Below, piece after piece: positions 42,800-54,434 of a DNA stretch of 64,000 nucleotides (position 1 is its first letter; each line of letters opens with the position of its first letter). The translations under genes were made by a program, and so were the position numbers. The notes under the pieces are model-generated. The model ran no database searches. It had not been told where the DNA came from and saw only the letters and a list, made by a program, of their open reading frames with translations. Origin of the DNA: Chelydra serpentina (lineage: Eukaryota; Chordata; Testudines; Chelydridae); assembly GCA_037349315.1 (NCBI GenBank), contig JBAIAC010000004.1, positions 79,104,501 through 79,168,500 on the forward strand. The letters are read 5' to 3'.

Positions 42800-43700
42800 T
42801 TTTACAAATATGATTCACCAAGAAGTGAGGGCAAGAAGAAAAGATTTTCACCAGCTAAACTATGAACATTCGCTTCATAATACAATAACGTTTCCTTAGA
42901 CTATCCCTACAAAAGCCTGCTTGCCGATTCTCCCATTGAAAGTAATTTTTTGGTTGTTTTTGTAAAATACCATTAACTTTTTCATCATTAGTGGAATGGT
43001 AGGCAAGCAAAATGTGTGCCTAGGCTGACATTTTTATGACGACTCTGCACGGCTTCTTTAGTTGGTTTGTTTATACTCAATATAACAATAAGTGATCCTA
43101 AAAAGCAATACTTGCTCACAAAAGTTTTTTGTCTGAAACCAAAAAGATGCATAAGCAAAAGCTGAAGTCATTTGTATCACAGTAAGTCTGCAGACCGGAT
43201 TTTTATTATTTTAAAATCTTGGTTTAAAAGTTTTTAAATCCTCCAGTAATCTATCATGTTCCCATTTAAGTCTCATTAAGTTTCAATAGAAGCCACAATA
43301 TTAGCTTCCCTAATAGAATTAGCACTATCAATATTTTAGCTAAAATTGTAACATGATTAAGCCGCAATGAAAACCAACCACCAATGATATTACTGTTAAG
43401 ATTTCATGTAATTGTTCAGAAAACCTAGAAATTACAAGTCAATTTTAAACTGTCCATCATATTTTACATCATAAATATATATCTACCAATTTTAAAAGCT
43501 TCCTCTAGACACAGTCAGCAAAATCAAGGTTGCAACTGCAGTTTGGCTGTAAACCTCTCAACTGTCTCCTAACTTTGCCACCAGAGTTTTGGGGCCCCTT
43601 TCTGATATCACCTGAACCACAAGTGAAAATGTTTGGGATTCTTAATCCCACCAAATCCACTGGACCCCACACTCTGAAACCCTGCAAGGGGGCCAGGTCT
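42800..43700. other. Intron sequence without recognised feature
   Basis: AT-rich DNA upstream (gene sense) of exon 5; nothing recognised. Confidence 0.5.
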
Positions 43701-43726
43701 CAGAGCTTGGCTCCAACCCATGCACC

Positions 43727-43842
43727 AACATCTACACTACAATTTTTAGCCATGCAGCCTAAACCCTGAAAGCCTGAATCAACTGACCCAGGCTTAGACT
43801 CGGTGCCACAGGTTTTTTTTCACTGCAGTATAGAGGTACCCT
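43727..43842. repeat. Small MITE remnant
   Basis: Starts ACATCTACACTACAATTTTTAG and ends CACTGCAGTATAGAGGTACCC before TTA. The ends are diverged inverse copies of ACTRCAATWTAGA-type termini. Only the right flank shows TTA, so the insertion is old or clipped. Confidence 0.5.
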
Positions 43843-43944
43843 TATTTGTGAACTAAGCATTTCAGATATGAAGTCAGAAACACAAACACACAACTTGACA
43901 ATGCCATTTTAAGAGAGTCACCATTCATACTAGAACTAAACTAA

Positions 43945-44221
43945 GGCCATGTCTATACTGCACTTCCATGGTTAAAACTTTTGTCGCTCAGGGGTGTGAA
44001 AAACCACATCCCTGAATGAAAAAAGTTTTAACCACAAAAAGCACCAGTGTGGACAGCGCTTTGTCGGCGGGACCTACTCTCCCGTCAAAGCTACCACCCC
44101 TCATTGGGGGTGGTTTTATTTGGTCACTGGGAGACCTCTCTCCCAGCAACAAAGAGCGGCTACTCTGCTTACCTTACAATGGCACAGCTGCGCCGTTGTA
44201 AAGTGCGCAGTGTAGACAGCC
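43945..44221. mobile_element. Harbinger-like MITE, TAA target duplication
   Basis: This 277-bp element has ends GGCCATGTCTATACTGCAC and GCGCAGTGTAGACAGCC and is flanked by TAA at 43942-43944 and 44222-44224. Internal arms GGTTAAAACTTTTGTCGCTC and its inverse lie near the left end. The TWA target supports the Harbinger class. No coding capacity. Confidence 0.82.
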
Positions 44222-44229
44222 TAAGTTTG

Positions 44230-45640
44230 CATAGTCAGAACAGATGATCTTAGCAGCTGCTCTTTGAATGGACCTTAGACAGTCAGATGGGTGGAAGAAG
44301 GCCAAAAGGTATTCTTCTGTACTCAGTCATCTAGCATACTTCTTGGATCTGAAAATTAAAATGGTTTACATTGTTCCTTTATTAATCAATAGCCAAGCAA
44401 CCTCTGTTTAGAAATCTAATTTTACTATCACTTTATTATGGAAGTGCAGTAGTGACTTCACAGTTAAGGTGAGCAAAACTTTGTTTTCAAAATGCTTTAA
44501 AAGGAATACAAATAGACAGATTGGTTTGAAAATAGCTAAGCCACATCAGAGTACGGGTCAGACTTTGTGGTGCAAATTTGAGGCCATATGGTCACAGAGT
44601 TCCTTCTCCAAATTACTTGGAGTTAAGTTTTCAGGTAATGAGGAATCAGACAAGTAAAGAAACTGGGGTGGGTAGTTGAGAGTTGGCATGTTCAATGCCT
44701 GCCACAGACACTCACCACTGAAACTAGGATGGTGAGCTAAAAATGGACATGCTTAGTGCATATCACACAGAACTGAGACTTGGAAGAGCTGAAAATAAGG
44801 AAAGTCAGGGGATACCACAGGCACATCGGGCAGAGGCCAGGAAGAGCTGAGCCTTGGGAAACTGCTCAGGCTCCACTTCAGTCAGATTCAACACCAGCTC
44901 CTCAAGGAAAACCTCAGTTACGGAGAGGCTGAGTGAATGACCTGCCCACAGAGACACCCTTGTGGTTTAGAGAGAGGCCTGTACCCCAAAGCACCATGAA
45001 TTCAACTCCTCTATTTGCTTGACTTCTCTGATGAGTTTTATGTGAATCAGTTCTATGGGCCCCACCTAAACCCTGGGCAGTATCCACTAAAATTATATTA
45101 ATGGACTGCCACTGAGTTCATCTAGTGTTCAGCACCAATAGCTGGTCTAACTGGTACAGCCCTGCAGTTTGGGGCTCCCACTGCTTCCTAGTGTTACCTC
45201 CAGTTAGTAGTTTAGCAGCTGAGAAATGCTCAGAAAACCTCCCCACAGCACCCAATCATCCCATAATTGCCCCAATAGTGCCCTACTCAGTACATCAACT
45301 TTCTCAAAAAATTCACAGCCTAACAACTTCTTTAACATGGAATTTAGGTTGTCGTCACTTAGCACCTCCCTCTGCTCTTCATACATTTCCAGAACATAAG
45401 AATTTAAATCTTAAAACTCAAGCATCAGAAACTTAGGAAATTAAATGGCAACAAACTTTGTTAATGAAGAAGTAAGGTTCCCCTGTGACAGCTTATGCCT
45501 CCAAAACACTGAGTTCAGCAAAACTCAAACTTCTGAAAACCAGGAAATTCAGAGAAATGTTTATTATAGCAGTTGGTGGTCCATTTAGACAGTTGTAGCT
45601 CTCATCTAGGTTTGCAGCCGATATGCTACTGTGGCTAGGT
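44230..45640. other. Intron sequence without recognised feature
   Basis: No coding motif and no element ends recognised. The frame at 45125-45436 has no splice or homology support. Confidence 0.5.
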
Positions 45641-45689
45641 AATAATCAAGAGACCTAGCTTTTATACAATGCTTTTCATTATTAGATCT

Positions 45690-45850
45690 CAAAGAATTTT
45701 ACAACATTATCCCAATTTTACATATGGGAAACTAAGGCACCGAGAGGTGAAGTGACTTGCCCAAGGTCATGAAGCAGACCAGTGGCAGAGATGGGAACAG
45801 TCTCAGTTCAGCCGTCTTCCACGAAGCCACACGATTACTATGTGATTCCT
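45690..45850 (+). repeat. MIR/CORE-SINE-like fragment
   Basis: Contains ATTTTACATATGGGAAACTA, AGGCACCGAGAGGTGAAGTG and ACTTGCCCAAGGTCATGAAG, the unmistakable central core of MIR-type SINEs. It is old and lacks a clear tRNA head or tail. A more diverged relative lies at 60590-60700. Confidence 0.75.
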
Positions 45851-46018
45851 CAGTGCTCCTCCCTACTCCTGTACATTCTGTTATAGTGGAATGGTGAAAA
45901 TAGTTGTATTTTGAAACATTTGCAATATATAGTTGCTAAGAAGGACAATGAGAGAAATCTCACCCATTGCCTATGCCCCAAAATCTTGATAGTTTCCCCC
46001 CCACTGAGTATTTGCATG

Positions 46019-46460
46019 TGTAATTCATCTTTTCAAAAATATGTTCAGTGCCTTCTGAATTTTCTGCTGTACTCTTATTACATTTCTTAAAACACACACA
46101 CACACACACACACCCTGTGACAGAGGCAGATTTTTCCCAAGTGTTTACAGTTTATTCTCAGATTTCTGCACAAGGTGGGTTTCAAAACTTCAAAGTTGCT
46201 AGGATTTGAACTTGATTTTTTTCTGAGGACTGTATCAAATGACCCGACATTTAGATCTAGGGTGACCAGATGTCCCTATTTTATAGGGACAGTCTTGATT
46301 TTTGGGTCTTTTTCTTATATAGGCTCCTATTACCCCCCACCCCCATCCTGATTTTTCACACTTGCTGTCTGGTCACCCTATTTAGATCACTAACCCTAGC
46401 TTGCACTCCCATGAGGCACAGTAACTGTGAAGACAAGTTGTATGCATGCAAATTTTAGAT
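46019..46460. repeat. Duplicated local repeat, copy 1 (carries a hAT MITE)
   Basis: Aligns with 47404-47713 through AATTCATCTTTTCAAAAA, GTGCCTTCTGAATTTTCTG, the TTTCCCAAG/TTTACAGT region, TATCAAATGACCC and CATGAGGCACAG. The MITE at 46258-46380 interrupts only this copy. An (AC)n tract at 46090-46113 also distinguishes it. Confidence 0.75.
46258..46380. mobile_element. hAT-type MITE (123 bp), perfect 8-bp duplication
   Basis: Very short element with perfect inverted ends TAGGGTGACCAGA and TCTGGTCACCCTA, flanked by TTTAGATC on both sides (46250-46257 and 46381-46388). The empty site is visible in the related copy at about 47620, where the flanks run on without it. Non-coding. Confidence 0.95.
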
Positions 46461-46844
46461 TTTGAAGATTTATTGTTTAAACAGGAAGGGCTTCCCAATG
46501 TTACCTAGAATAGAGCTGGTACTCCATTATAATACTATACGAGTCCTGAAGCTCTACACACAGATCAGCAGCATAAAAGGCTCAGGGAGGTGTTAAGTGA
46601 CCCATTCATCTCAATGAGAAGTTCTCTGCTGAAAGAATATCCTATGGAGATGAGTATAGCCTGAAACAATAGTTCTGAGACGTGAACTATTCCAATCATG
46701 TCAGTGAGTATTCCCTCAATAGGGCTGAAGAGTTTTGATAAGATATCAAGCTCACCCATTTTCTCAGATCCTCATCTCAGTCTATTCTTGGTGCATGTTC
46801 CAAGCATACCTGTTTGAACTCCTCACCAAGAGAGACAGGGCTTA

Positions 46845-47170
46845 CGCAGATCTTGGCTCACACATGGGGGAAGGGCTAGGGAGAGAGGTAGACATCCCAA
46901 GAAAGGCAAGCCCCCCCACTCCTGAACTTGGCTCACGGGAGGGGTCAAGGGGGGGGGAAGACCCCTAGATGGGCAGGACCCCCCAGACACTGGCACAAAC
47001 ATGGGGCAGGGATCAGACCACCAGCGGGAGCAGGGACCCCCAGAACCCAACACATGTGGGGAGAAGGAAAGGGGCTCAGACCACCCCAGATAGACAAGTC
47101 CCTTTCAGAACCTGGCTCACATGGCGGGGAGGAGCAGGAACGGATAGGCAGATCACACCCCTATAGATCG
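46845..47170 (+). repeat. Diverged GC-rich minisatellite
   Basis: Four or five imperfect units of roughly 60-85 bp share GGCTCACATGGGG-type starts, CAGACCACCCCAGATAGACA and CCCCCAGAACC ends. Both strands stay open for over 100 codons because of the base composition, so frames at 46823-47311 are not genes. Confidence 0.7.
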
Positions 47171-47403
47171 GCTGGGGACCTCCAGATCATGGCACACACA
47201 CAGGAGGTGAACATGGGACTGACAGGCACCCTACCCCATTATCTCTCAGTCCACCTGTCACCTTACCCCCATAATCCCCTTCCAAGTGTCCCCCTCCACT
47301 TCACTCAGTAGTACACATCACCTGATACAAATGCCTCTCTCCCACTAGTCCTACCTACTTTTCCATCTGTAATCACCCTCCCCTCCAGGCAAGCATTTGC
47401 TTA

Positions 47404-47713
47404 TGCAGTTCATTTTCTTTTCAAAAAATAGTTGCAATGCCTTCTGAATATTCTACGGTATTCTGATTATATTTCCCCAAAATAAAAATCCCCCTTTCAT
47501 AGAGGTAAATTGGAGCAGTATTTCTGCTATTTTACTTAAGATTTCTGCCCTTCAGAAAGCATCAATTTTAAGAAAACCTGTTTTTCCCCCCGAAGGGCTG
47601 TATGTCATGAATCACTTAGTCAAATGGTCCCAACTTTGGACCACTGACCATACCCCAAGGCCCCACGAGGCACAGCAAATTTCAAGACATGATTAATTAT
47701 ACAAATTCTAGAG
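47404..47713. repeat. Duplicated local repeat, copy 2 (empty site)
   Basis: Counterpart of 46019-46460 without the hAT insertion. The block GTCAAATGGTCCCAACTTTG then GACCACTGACC corresponds to the filled site of copy 1. Confidence 0.7.
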
Positions 47714-48136
47714 CACTTAGAACAGCCAAGCTTTAAAATAGAAAAGCAGGTCTTAACCTTAACTATAGCAGAATTGTTACTCTGCTGTAACAGAGGTAAG
47801 GCATCCTACTACAACCCTTACAACAATAGCATTACAAGAAAATATAAATGTTGTAAAACCAAGAAATGCAGAGTTAAGATAACTCTTCCCACCCAAAATG
47901 GTCAAACAACCTTAACTACTCAAGTGGGAATATCAATCAAAAGCAAGAATCTAACAGCATCCTAATCCCTTCCCTAATCAAACCTGCCATCTTCTCTGTT
48001 CCAATACAACTCCAAATCAACACTCCAACTCATAGTCCAGTGGACGTTCAGTGCACTCTGTCTAGCACCAATGATCCCAGAACGACTTGCTGATCGTTCG
48101 CAGAAGCTAATGGAGGGTTAAGGTTCAGGGATCTCT

Positions 48137-48462
48137 CAGAGTATATCTACACTTGGAGCTGGGGGTGTGATTCCCAGTTCAAGTAGACATACTCACACTA
48201 GCTCTCATTGAGATAGCACGCAAAAAATAGTGTAGCCCGGGTAACACAGGAAGTGTTAAGAGGCAGCACAGCCATAAACCCATATGAGCACAGTAGGTAT
48301 GCATTCAGCACAGCTAGTCCACGCCACCACTCACTGTTGCCCATGCTACTCTAGCTACACTGCTAGTTTTAGTGTGCTAGCTCAATGAGAGCTAGCACAA
48401 GCATGTCTATGTGAGCTGTGAATCACACCCAAAGCTCCAAGTGTAAATATATCCTGAGGGTC
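48137..48462. mobile_element. MITE with about 40-bp inverted ends
   Basis: The left end CAGAGTATATCTACACTTGG AGCTGGGGGTGTGATTCCCA and the right end, inverse of CAGGATATATTTACACTTGG AGCTTTGGGTGTGATTCACA, match over about 40 bp. An inner pair CACACTAGCTCTCATTGAG / CTCAATGAGAGCTAGCACA forms a second stem. Target duplication not resolved. Confidence 0.75.
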
Positions 48463-48581
48463 TCTTAAGGGCTGGGATCAAAGAGGCCAGTGTTAAGGTT
48501 GTGTAAGAAGTGTCTCTTAATTCTGCATTTCCTTGTTTTCCAATATTTGTACATGAGGTAACACTAATATTCTTGCTTGTG

Positions 48582-48620
48582 AACAACGAGGAGTCCGGTG
48601 GCACCTTAAAAACTAATATG
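48582..48620 (-). repeat. Penelope-like tail scrap
   Basis: AACAACGAGGAGTCCGGTGG then CACCTTAAAAACTAATA is the same as the stretch at 59406-59434, part of the Penelope 3' tail. Only about 40 bp survive, about 210 bp from exon 4. Confidence 0.6.
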
Positions 48621-48832
48621 CTTGTGAATATAACTTTTTTATGTTGGTTGCTGGGTTCAAACACAAACTTGAGTTTACTTGCAGATAATGTGCACAAGCA
48701 TGTTGATGATATGCTCGTGCATTGCTCTAGTAGCTTACTCATTTTTCCTTTCACACCTTAAGGACTGGTTAATGTTGATTTTACTGTACCAATTCTATAT
48801 TAAGCCACTGATAATACAATAGTAAAACCTAC

Positions 48833-49037
48833 TTGATTCACCATCTTCTCCTTTACTAGCAGAGCCTGTAAAGAATATACTTCCATCCTCTGCAACAAGT
48901 AAGGCATGCGAACCATCATGTCCGACTGAGAACTGGATAATCTTTGGAGATTTCGTGATTGGCAGCTCAACCCATTTTCCTGCTGAAGGACCACCTTGTT
49001 TGATTCCCAGGCTCTGATATTTGCCAGTGTAATAAAT
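48833..49037 (-). CDS. MYCBP2: MYCBP2 exon 4 of window (RCC1 repeat)
   Basis: This 205-bp exon runs from IYYTGKYQSLGIKQGGPSAG to GSASKGEDGES. It includes SVGHDGSHALLVAEDGSIFF, which fits the RCC1 signature (G-x2-H-x-L-L-x-x-x-D/N-G-x-h-[FY]-x-x-G). Acceptor ctttctttcag|ATT; donor TCA A|gtaggt. An 8-kb intron with DIRS copy F separates it from exon 3. It also carries IIQFSVG where I recall IVHFSVG in mammals, an ordinary substitution. Confidence 0.97.
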
Positions 49038-49044
49038 CTGAAAG

Positions 49045-49685
49045 AAAGAGTTATATTGTTCTCCTATCGTGTCATAGTACTTAAAATTAAACAATAATTG
49101 TACCTAATAAAAGCAAGATTCAAAATACAGGGGTTCAAGGATTTTTCCTATTTGATGATGGTATTATTTAATGGTAAATAAGTTAAAAATTAGTCTTAAT
49201 AATGACCTTAGAAAAGTTTACTATAAGGTGACAACCAAAACTGGACTTATTTCCAGCTATGACCTCAACAAGGTGAAATAGAATACAAAAGAAACATGCA
49301 TTTTTTCCCCAAGATATTTTGTCATAGCTCTCTTCCTTTGCTTGCTCAAAAAATTTTTGATAGTTAATTATGCATTAATGCACCCAAAACTACATGAGGA
49401 TTCATTTGATTACAAGAGCAGATTAACAGAAAGCATGGTTACAAAGCAAAAAGACCAAGGAAAAGCAAAATAAAAAACACATTCTTTAACTTATCCAGTT
49501 ACTCAATATGTTAGTACATATTGTATTTTTGATACTTAGTATCATGATCTGGTACAAGGCACACGCTAAAACACTGGTAAAATGAGTTAAATTAAGAAGT
49601 GTCAGGCTGAACATTGCTTTTAAAAAAATATCAACTTAAACATCATCCAATACCAAAAACTCTTATTTTTCAGAAACATCAGATA
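49045..49685. other. Intron sequence without recognised feature
   Basis: AT-rich DNA upstream (gene sense) of exon 4; nothing recognised. Confidence 0.5.
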
Positions 49686-49945
49686 GAACAAGAAGCAATG
49701 GTCTCAAGTTTCAGTGGGGGAGGTCTAGGTTGGATATTAGGAAAAACTATCTCACTAGGAGGGTGGTGAAGCACTGGAATGGGTTACCTAGGGAGGTGGT
49801 GGAATCTCCATCCTTAAGATATTTTTAAGGCCCGGCTTGACAAAGCCCTGGCTGGGATGATTTAGTTGGGGGTGGTCCTGCTTTGAGCAGGGGGTTGGAC
49901 TAAATCTCCTGAGGTCTCTTTCCAAATCTAATCTCCCTATGATAA
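49680..49945 (+). repeat. CR1 LINE 3' end fragment
   Basis: Corresponds to the last 75 codons and 3' UTR of the CR1 at 7659: ACAAGAAGCAATGGTCTCAA, GGTGGTGAAGCACTGGAATG, GACAAAGCCCTGGCTGGGAT and GCAGGGGGTTGGACTAAAT. A one-base insertion after TCCTTAAGA shifts the frame. Plus strand. Confidence 0.92.
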
Positions 49946-50199
49946 GAATTGCAATACCAAATCAGACCACTGTTGCATCTAGTCCCAGTAGCCTATCTGC
50001 AGCAATAACCAGTACCAAATTACAAGAGACCTTACAGTGCACAATTGTGAAATAACCTGCCCACACAGGACGTTGTTTCTCAAACCCCGTCAACTTAGTT
50101 ATTGGCTTATGCTACAAGACATGGAAGTTCATTTAAAAAAAAAATATCCTATGTAATGTACTCTTCTCCATATCTGAATCTCTGAATACTTCACACGCA

Positions 50200-51850
50200 A
50201 TCAGCTGTTACTTAAGCTGTCTATCCTGGGCCACTCTTCGCATATCCTTTGTGTTGTTAAGTCCCATAGGTTTTCCCTCTGAGTAGCACTCAGTGGAGGG
50301 ATTCTTTCAATCCACCCCTTTTGCATGTTCCTCCAGCTGCTCAATAGCACACCCATCATGGCAGATATTCTGGCTTTATTTTTTACACATACCCCATATA
50401 TTTCCATCTTCTTCTCTGGATAACTTTGACATAAAGGGTTGCTGAACTCCAACTCCAATTCAGACAGAAGGACTCCAGCAGCTCTTCAGGGAAGAAAACC
50501 ACCGATGTCTGAGCTTGCGGCTGATCCGCAGCCACCATTTTCAATCCTGCCTTTGAACGGGACCAGGAGCAAGATCTCCACTAACGAGGAGCATCCCACT
50601 GTCTCCAAGGTAGCCACTGATATGGATAGGACATTGGTGGCCAGTAGGTGCCAGGCCAGGGACCTCCACCCTGGTCCCAAGGCATGTGTCAACCCGGCAA
50701 TCATACTGGCCCACTGGCAGGCTTCAGATCTTGTCAGGTGAAGCAGAGGAGAAGGAGGAGAAGCCCAACTTGGAAGCAGAAGAGTCCTGTGAATCAGAGA
50801 CATGGGTGGAGCAACTCCCAAGGGAGCCAAAAGACAATCTGATTAATCCGTCGCCCAAAACAAGGCTGGAATTGGTGCCTCTGATGAAGGCGGTACCATC
50901 AGTACCAACCGTGCTGGTACTGCAGGCAGCATCAGTCCCTGCGCACCCTAGTGCATCAATTTTGAGGGTGGTGACAGTTGCCACAGAAGCATCTGTGTCA
51001 TCAATTGTAGCGGGGCCACGGAGGGTCCCAGTACCGAGGTCCCCGGTACTGATTCTGGTAGCATACCCATCCCAGCCACCAGGAAAGAAGCATCTTGGAT
51101 ACAGTGCCTAGGGGCCCAATGATTGGTGGCAAACTCCTTTGGAGGAGCTATCGAAGGTGCTTGACTTGTAAAATCTTGGACCAGCAATGAGGATGTCCCC
51201 GAAAGGCAGGGCAATTCTGCCACAGTCTGGTACTTTGATGAGGTGTATACAGTTGGTACAGCCTCGCCCTTGTTGGTACCAGACTCAATGGACATCCGGA
51301 GGCCAGAACCGGAACAATGGTGTTGGGGTTATGACCTCCCTATTTGGTACTGGGGAAGAGTCAGAGGTGCCTGAGCCATCATACACGCCAGAGCCAGCCC
51401 TGCATCAGTCTGTGCTATTTCTGGGGGAGGAAGAGGAGTTGCCCCACAACCTGGAGCAATCATAATTGGTCTTATGAGACCTCTTCTTTGGCACAGACAA
51501 CTGAGAAAGGCTCCTGAACCTCTTCAGAGAAGCATCTGCCCCAGAACAAGAGACAGCAGCGTTCTCCAACCCCAAGGGTGCTCTCCGGCCCAAGGAGGGC
51601 CTCAGTACCAGATCATGCCACATGGCCTGTTCAAGCAGGTGCTGCTTGAGGCAAAACTCCTGTGCCACATGAATCCTCTCCTTGAATGATCTACGCTCAT
51701 TAAAGTGTGCCTTGGCAAGACAAAGCAAGCACCACATGTGGGGTCATTGTTCGAGATCATTCCTCCACATGAACGGCAATGTTTAAACCCAGATGAGGGC
51801 ATCACCGGGAACACTATATAGCAACTAACACTAACTACAACCACTAAATA
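50200..51850 (-). pseudogene. DIRS copy F: gag-like ORF (frameshifted)
   Basis: Minus strand. The N-terminal knuckle reads FKHCRSCGGMISNNDP, then after a frameshift HMWCLLCLAKAHFNERRSFK with EFCLKQHL (C-x2-C, D-P-H, C-x2-C-L), as in the other DIRS gag copies. It continues with Pro/Ser-rich text (frame 51405-51737) and a C-terminal piece with WGNSSSSPRN. No RT, RNase H or recombinase follows, so only gag remains. The long plus-strand frames across it (50686-51111) are antisense shadows of low-complexity sequence. Confidence 0.6.
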
Positions 51851-52143
51851 ACACTAACTATATATAATAAAGTAGGCTAAGATTAAATGCAAAGTTGTGA
51901 GACTACAACCACACAGACCTCCGACTCCAGCCACAAGCAGTAAGAAGGAACTGAGGGGTGTCGGGGCAGCGCCACTTCATGTAGCCAGAGAACGGGCCAA
52001 AGCCACAAGGTGCAAGTGCCACCCCACTACTGGTACTGCTAGGCAAAAGACTCTGGTTCCAGTATGCTGGATGCACATCTCAGATTTCACTTCAGCCTCC
52101 AGACGTAGTTAAAGTTATGAAAAGTTGTCAAAAACTTTAAAAA

Positions 52144-52370
52144 TCACCCCTAAAGACAGTGTTAATGAGTTTGACCTGTACAAATTTCACATTGGTGGCA
52201 ATGTGCTGTTCTGTACTGTATGCAGCAAGGCTGTAAATTACATTCAAAGGCAGACAATTGTAGAACACATGGAAAGCACTAAAACTGAATGAAAAAAAAT
52301 GAAAAGAAGCTGAAACAGCAGGGCCATCGACAACAGTAAAGAAACAACGTACTGTGACTAGTTCGTTCCA
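52144..52370 (+). pseudogene. BED/CGGBP1-like zinc finger relic of a hAT transposon
   Basis: A frame on the plus strand reads SVNEFDLYKFHIGGNVLFCT followed by VCSKAVNYIQRQTIVEHMES and TK before a stop. The C-x2-C and H-x3-5-K/H layout and the phrase LFC-x-VC-x-KAV match the BED-type finger that heads many hAT transposases and the host protein CGGBP1. Only about 50 residues survive, followed by stops. It has no Met and no promoter. Confidence 0.55.
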
Positions 52371-52844
52371 TTAATTTTATTTTTTTATGACTGATGGCAT
52401 TGGTGGTTTCAAACTTGCTTAAAAATTGTAAATATATCAATAAAACACTGTGTTCAACTAATACCTGTATATATTGTGGCTAAGGAAACTAAAGTTCAGC
52501 GTTTCATTTTAATAGAGGAAAAAAGACAATTTTCTTTTAATTGGAGAATTTGGTGGGGGGGGCTAAAATCACAGAAAACTAGAACCCGGTTGTAATAAAA
52601 CTCCAGCTGTATTATAAAGAGCAATTTACAGGTAGTTCAGCGAGATTTGGTGTGGGGAGGCATACTATTTATTCTGGCAATAAATGGATTGTAGAATGTG
52701 AAGATCATGCATATGTAAACCCTCCTACCAAATACTACTCAAACGTTATACAACAGCATGGATTATGCAGCTCCTTCAGCGGGGCTGCATGAAGGCAATG
52801 TTATGAAGAATAATTTTTGCTTCTTTATTGGATGTATCAAAGCT

Positions 52845-52910
52845 AATGCAGATATATCTACCCGAGCTGGAAATTACACCTCTAGCTCCAGCGTAAACAT
52901 ACCCAGAGAT
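52845..52910. repeat. Miniature MITE remnant
   Basis: GATATATCTACCCGAGCTGG and CTAGCTCCAGCGTAAACATA lie only about 20 bp apart as inverse ends of the 48137-type MITE. The interior is deleted. Confidence 0.45.
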
Positions 52911-52979
52911 GGTAAGTTCTTCAAACAACTTTCTTCTTACCAGACTTTATTAATCTACTCTTTGACCGCTTGCTGATTT

Positions 52980-54160
52980 CAGCTACACATTGCGAAAGGT
53001 AGAGATTGTGCTATTTGCATTTGATGTAAAGGTGATGGATGCACAGCTGCATGTTGTCTGTGTAGCACTCAGACCTCAGCATCCGTTGTTTCACCAGCTA
53101 TTCCCATGGTTTCAGAAATACATAGCAGAATTCTGAGCATTATGGTACCCTGCAGTTAAGGGCTATGGAGTACAGTATACACAAACTTCTGGGTTTGGTC
53201 TGAGAAGAATTCAAACTTTTTCAGGGCATTTCCATTAGTCTCCGCAGGTTTTTGGAAAGTCGGGAAATATTTTATGATTAGCAGTGTCAAATACTACACA
53301 GAGTGTTTTGGAAAGTGTAGTTCCTCTTATTTTATTTTTTTTAAACAGAGACATTGAAGTTCTCCATCAGAGCAACAAGAATCGTCTCTCTATCCTGCCC
53401 TAACTTGAAGCCTGACCAACAGGGATTCAGATATTGCCAGTGATGTCAGAGACTTTTCTTTCCTAGTTTATCAATTAGAAAAGGAAAGTTAAACACTGGA
53501 TGGTTATTTTGTGAAGACTAGCATCAAATAACCTCTCTAACCTGCCCTTTAACCATACTGAGATTTTTTTACTTTGTTTTATTTTGTTTAAAAGGGAATG
53601 TGCATAACTGATTATTATGATTTTCCTAAATGATCTCCACGCTAGCGCTAAGGATTTTGATTTCCTCACTTTGTACTTCAGGATCTTTTTGACTAGCTTC
53701 TTTTATTTTGAAATCCACCTTCCTAACAGTATCATAGTGCTACTTTTTGATACAATCCCAATCCTGCAAATGTCTTGTAAATATGGGATTCAAAAAATGA
53801 AACTGACCAAAACACTGCAGTACTCAAAGAATCCATTCACTGACATATCACTGGATACAATACTTAATGTGTATATTGAAATCCACACAATGTTAAAACA
53901 ATTTTTTCAGTAAATACCTACAACCACTGTGGACAGGTAAATTAAAGGTGAATATTTGTTACTATACCACAGTAATCATCATGTATATTATTTCTAAACC
54001 ACCACAAAACATTGGGCCAATTTTTTGCTGATATACCACGTACGGCACCATTGACTATGTTTGTCGTTTAGAAACCTTTATATCTCCAATGTCTCATAAG
54101 CTGTTAGACAGTATCATCATCAGAGTGTCTCTAAACCTGTTTTGTCTCCAAAGTTTACCT
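52980..54160. other. Intron sequence without recognised feature
   Basis: AT-rich DNA. The plus-strand frame at 53617-53913 is hydrophobic but without motif or homology; not a supported gene. Confidence 0.5.
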
Positions 54161-54166
54161 TTCTTA

Positions 54167-54423
54167 GGGTACGTCTATACTTCCCTCTGGGTTCGGCTTG
54201 TCTAGACGCGATAAATCGATCCCAGAGCCGCTCCCCGTCGACACCGGAACTCCTGCTCGCCGAGAGGAGTACACGGAGTCGATGGGGGAGCCTGCCTACG
54301 CCGCGTGGACCCGAGGTAAGTGTGTTTCAGTTCGAACTAAGATACTTCGACTTCAGCTACGCTATTCAAGTAGCTGAAGTCGCGTATCTTAGTTCGAACT
54401 GTGGGGTTAGTGTGGACCAGCCC
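54167..54423. mobile_element. Harbinger-like MITE (6362 family, reverse orientation)
   Basis: This 257-bp copy begins GGGTACGTCTATACTT and ends AGTGTGGACCAGCCC, flanked by TTA (54164-54166 and 54424-54426). It is the reverse complement of the 6362 copy and shares the stretches CGACACCGGAACTCCTGCTC and CAGTTCGAACTAAGATACTT almost exactly, so both copies are young. Confidence 0.9.
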
Positions 54424-54434
54424 TTAGAGAATGT

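Noticed and set aside
46928..47311. 127-codon frame, Gly/Arg/Pro rich
   Set aside because: Encoded by a diverged minisatellite; no motif.
50439..51465. Plus-strand frames of 92-141 codons
   Set aside because: They are antisense to the DIRS gag of copy F, whose minus-strand knuckle motif fixes the coding strand.
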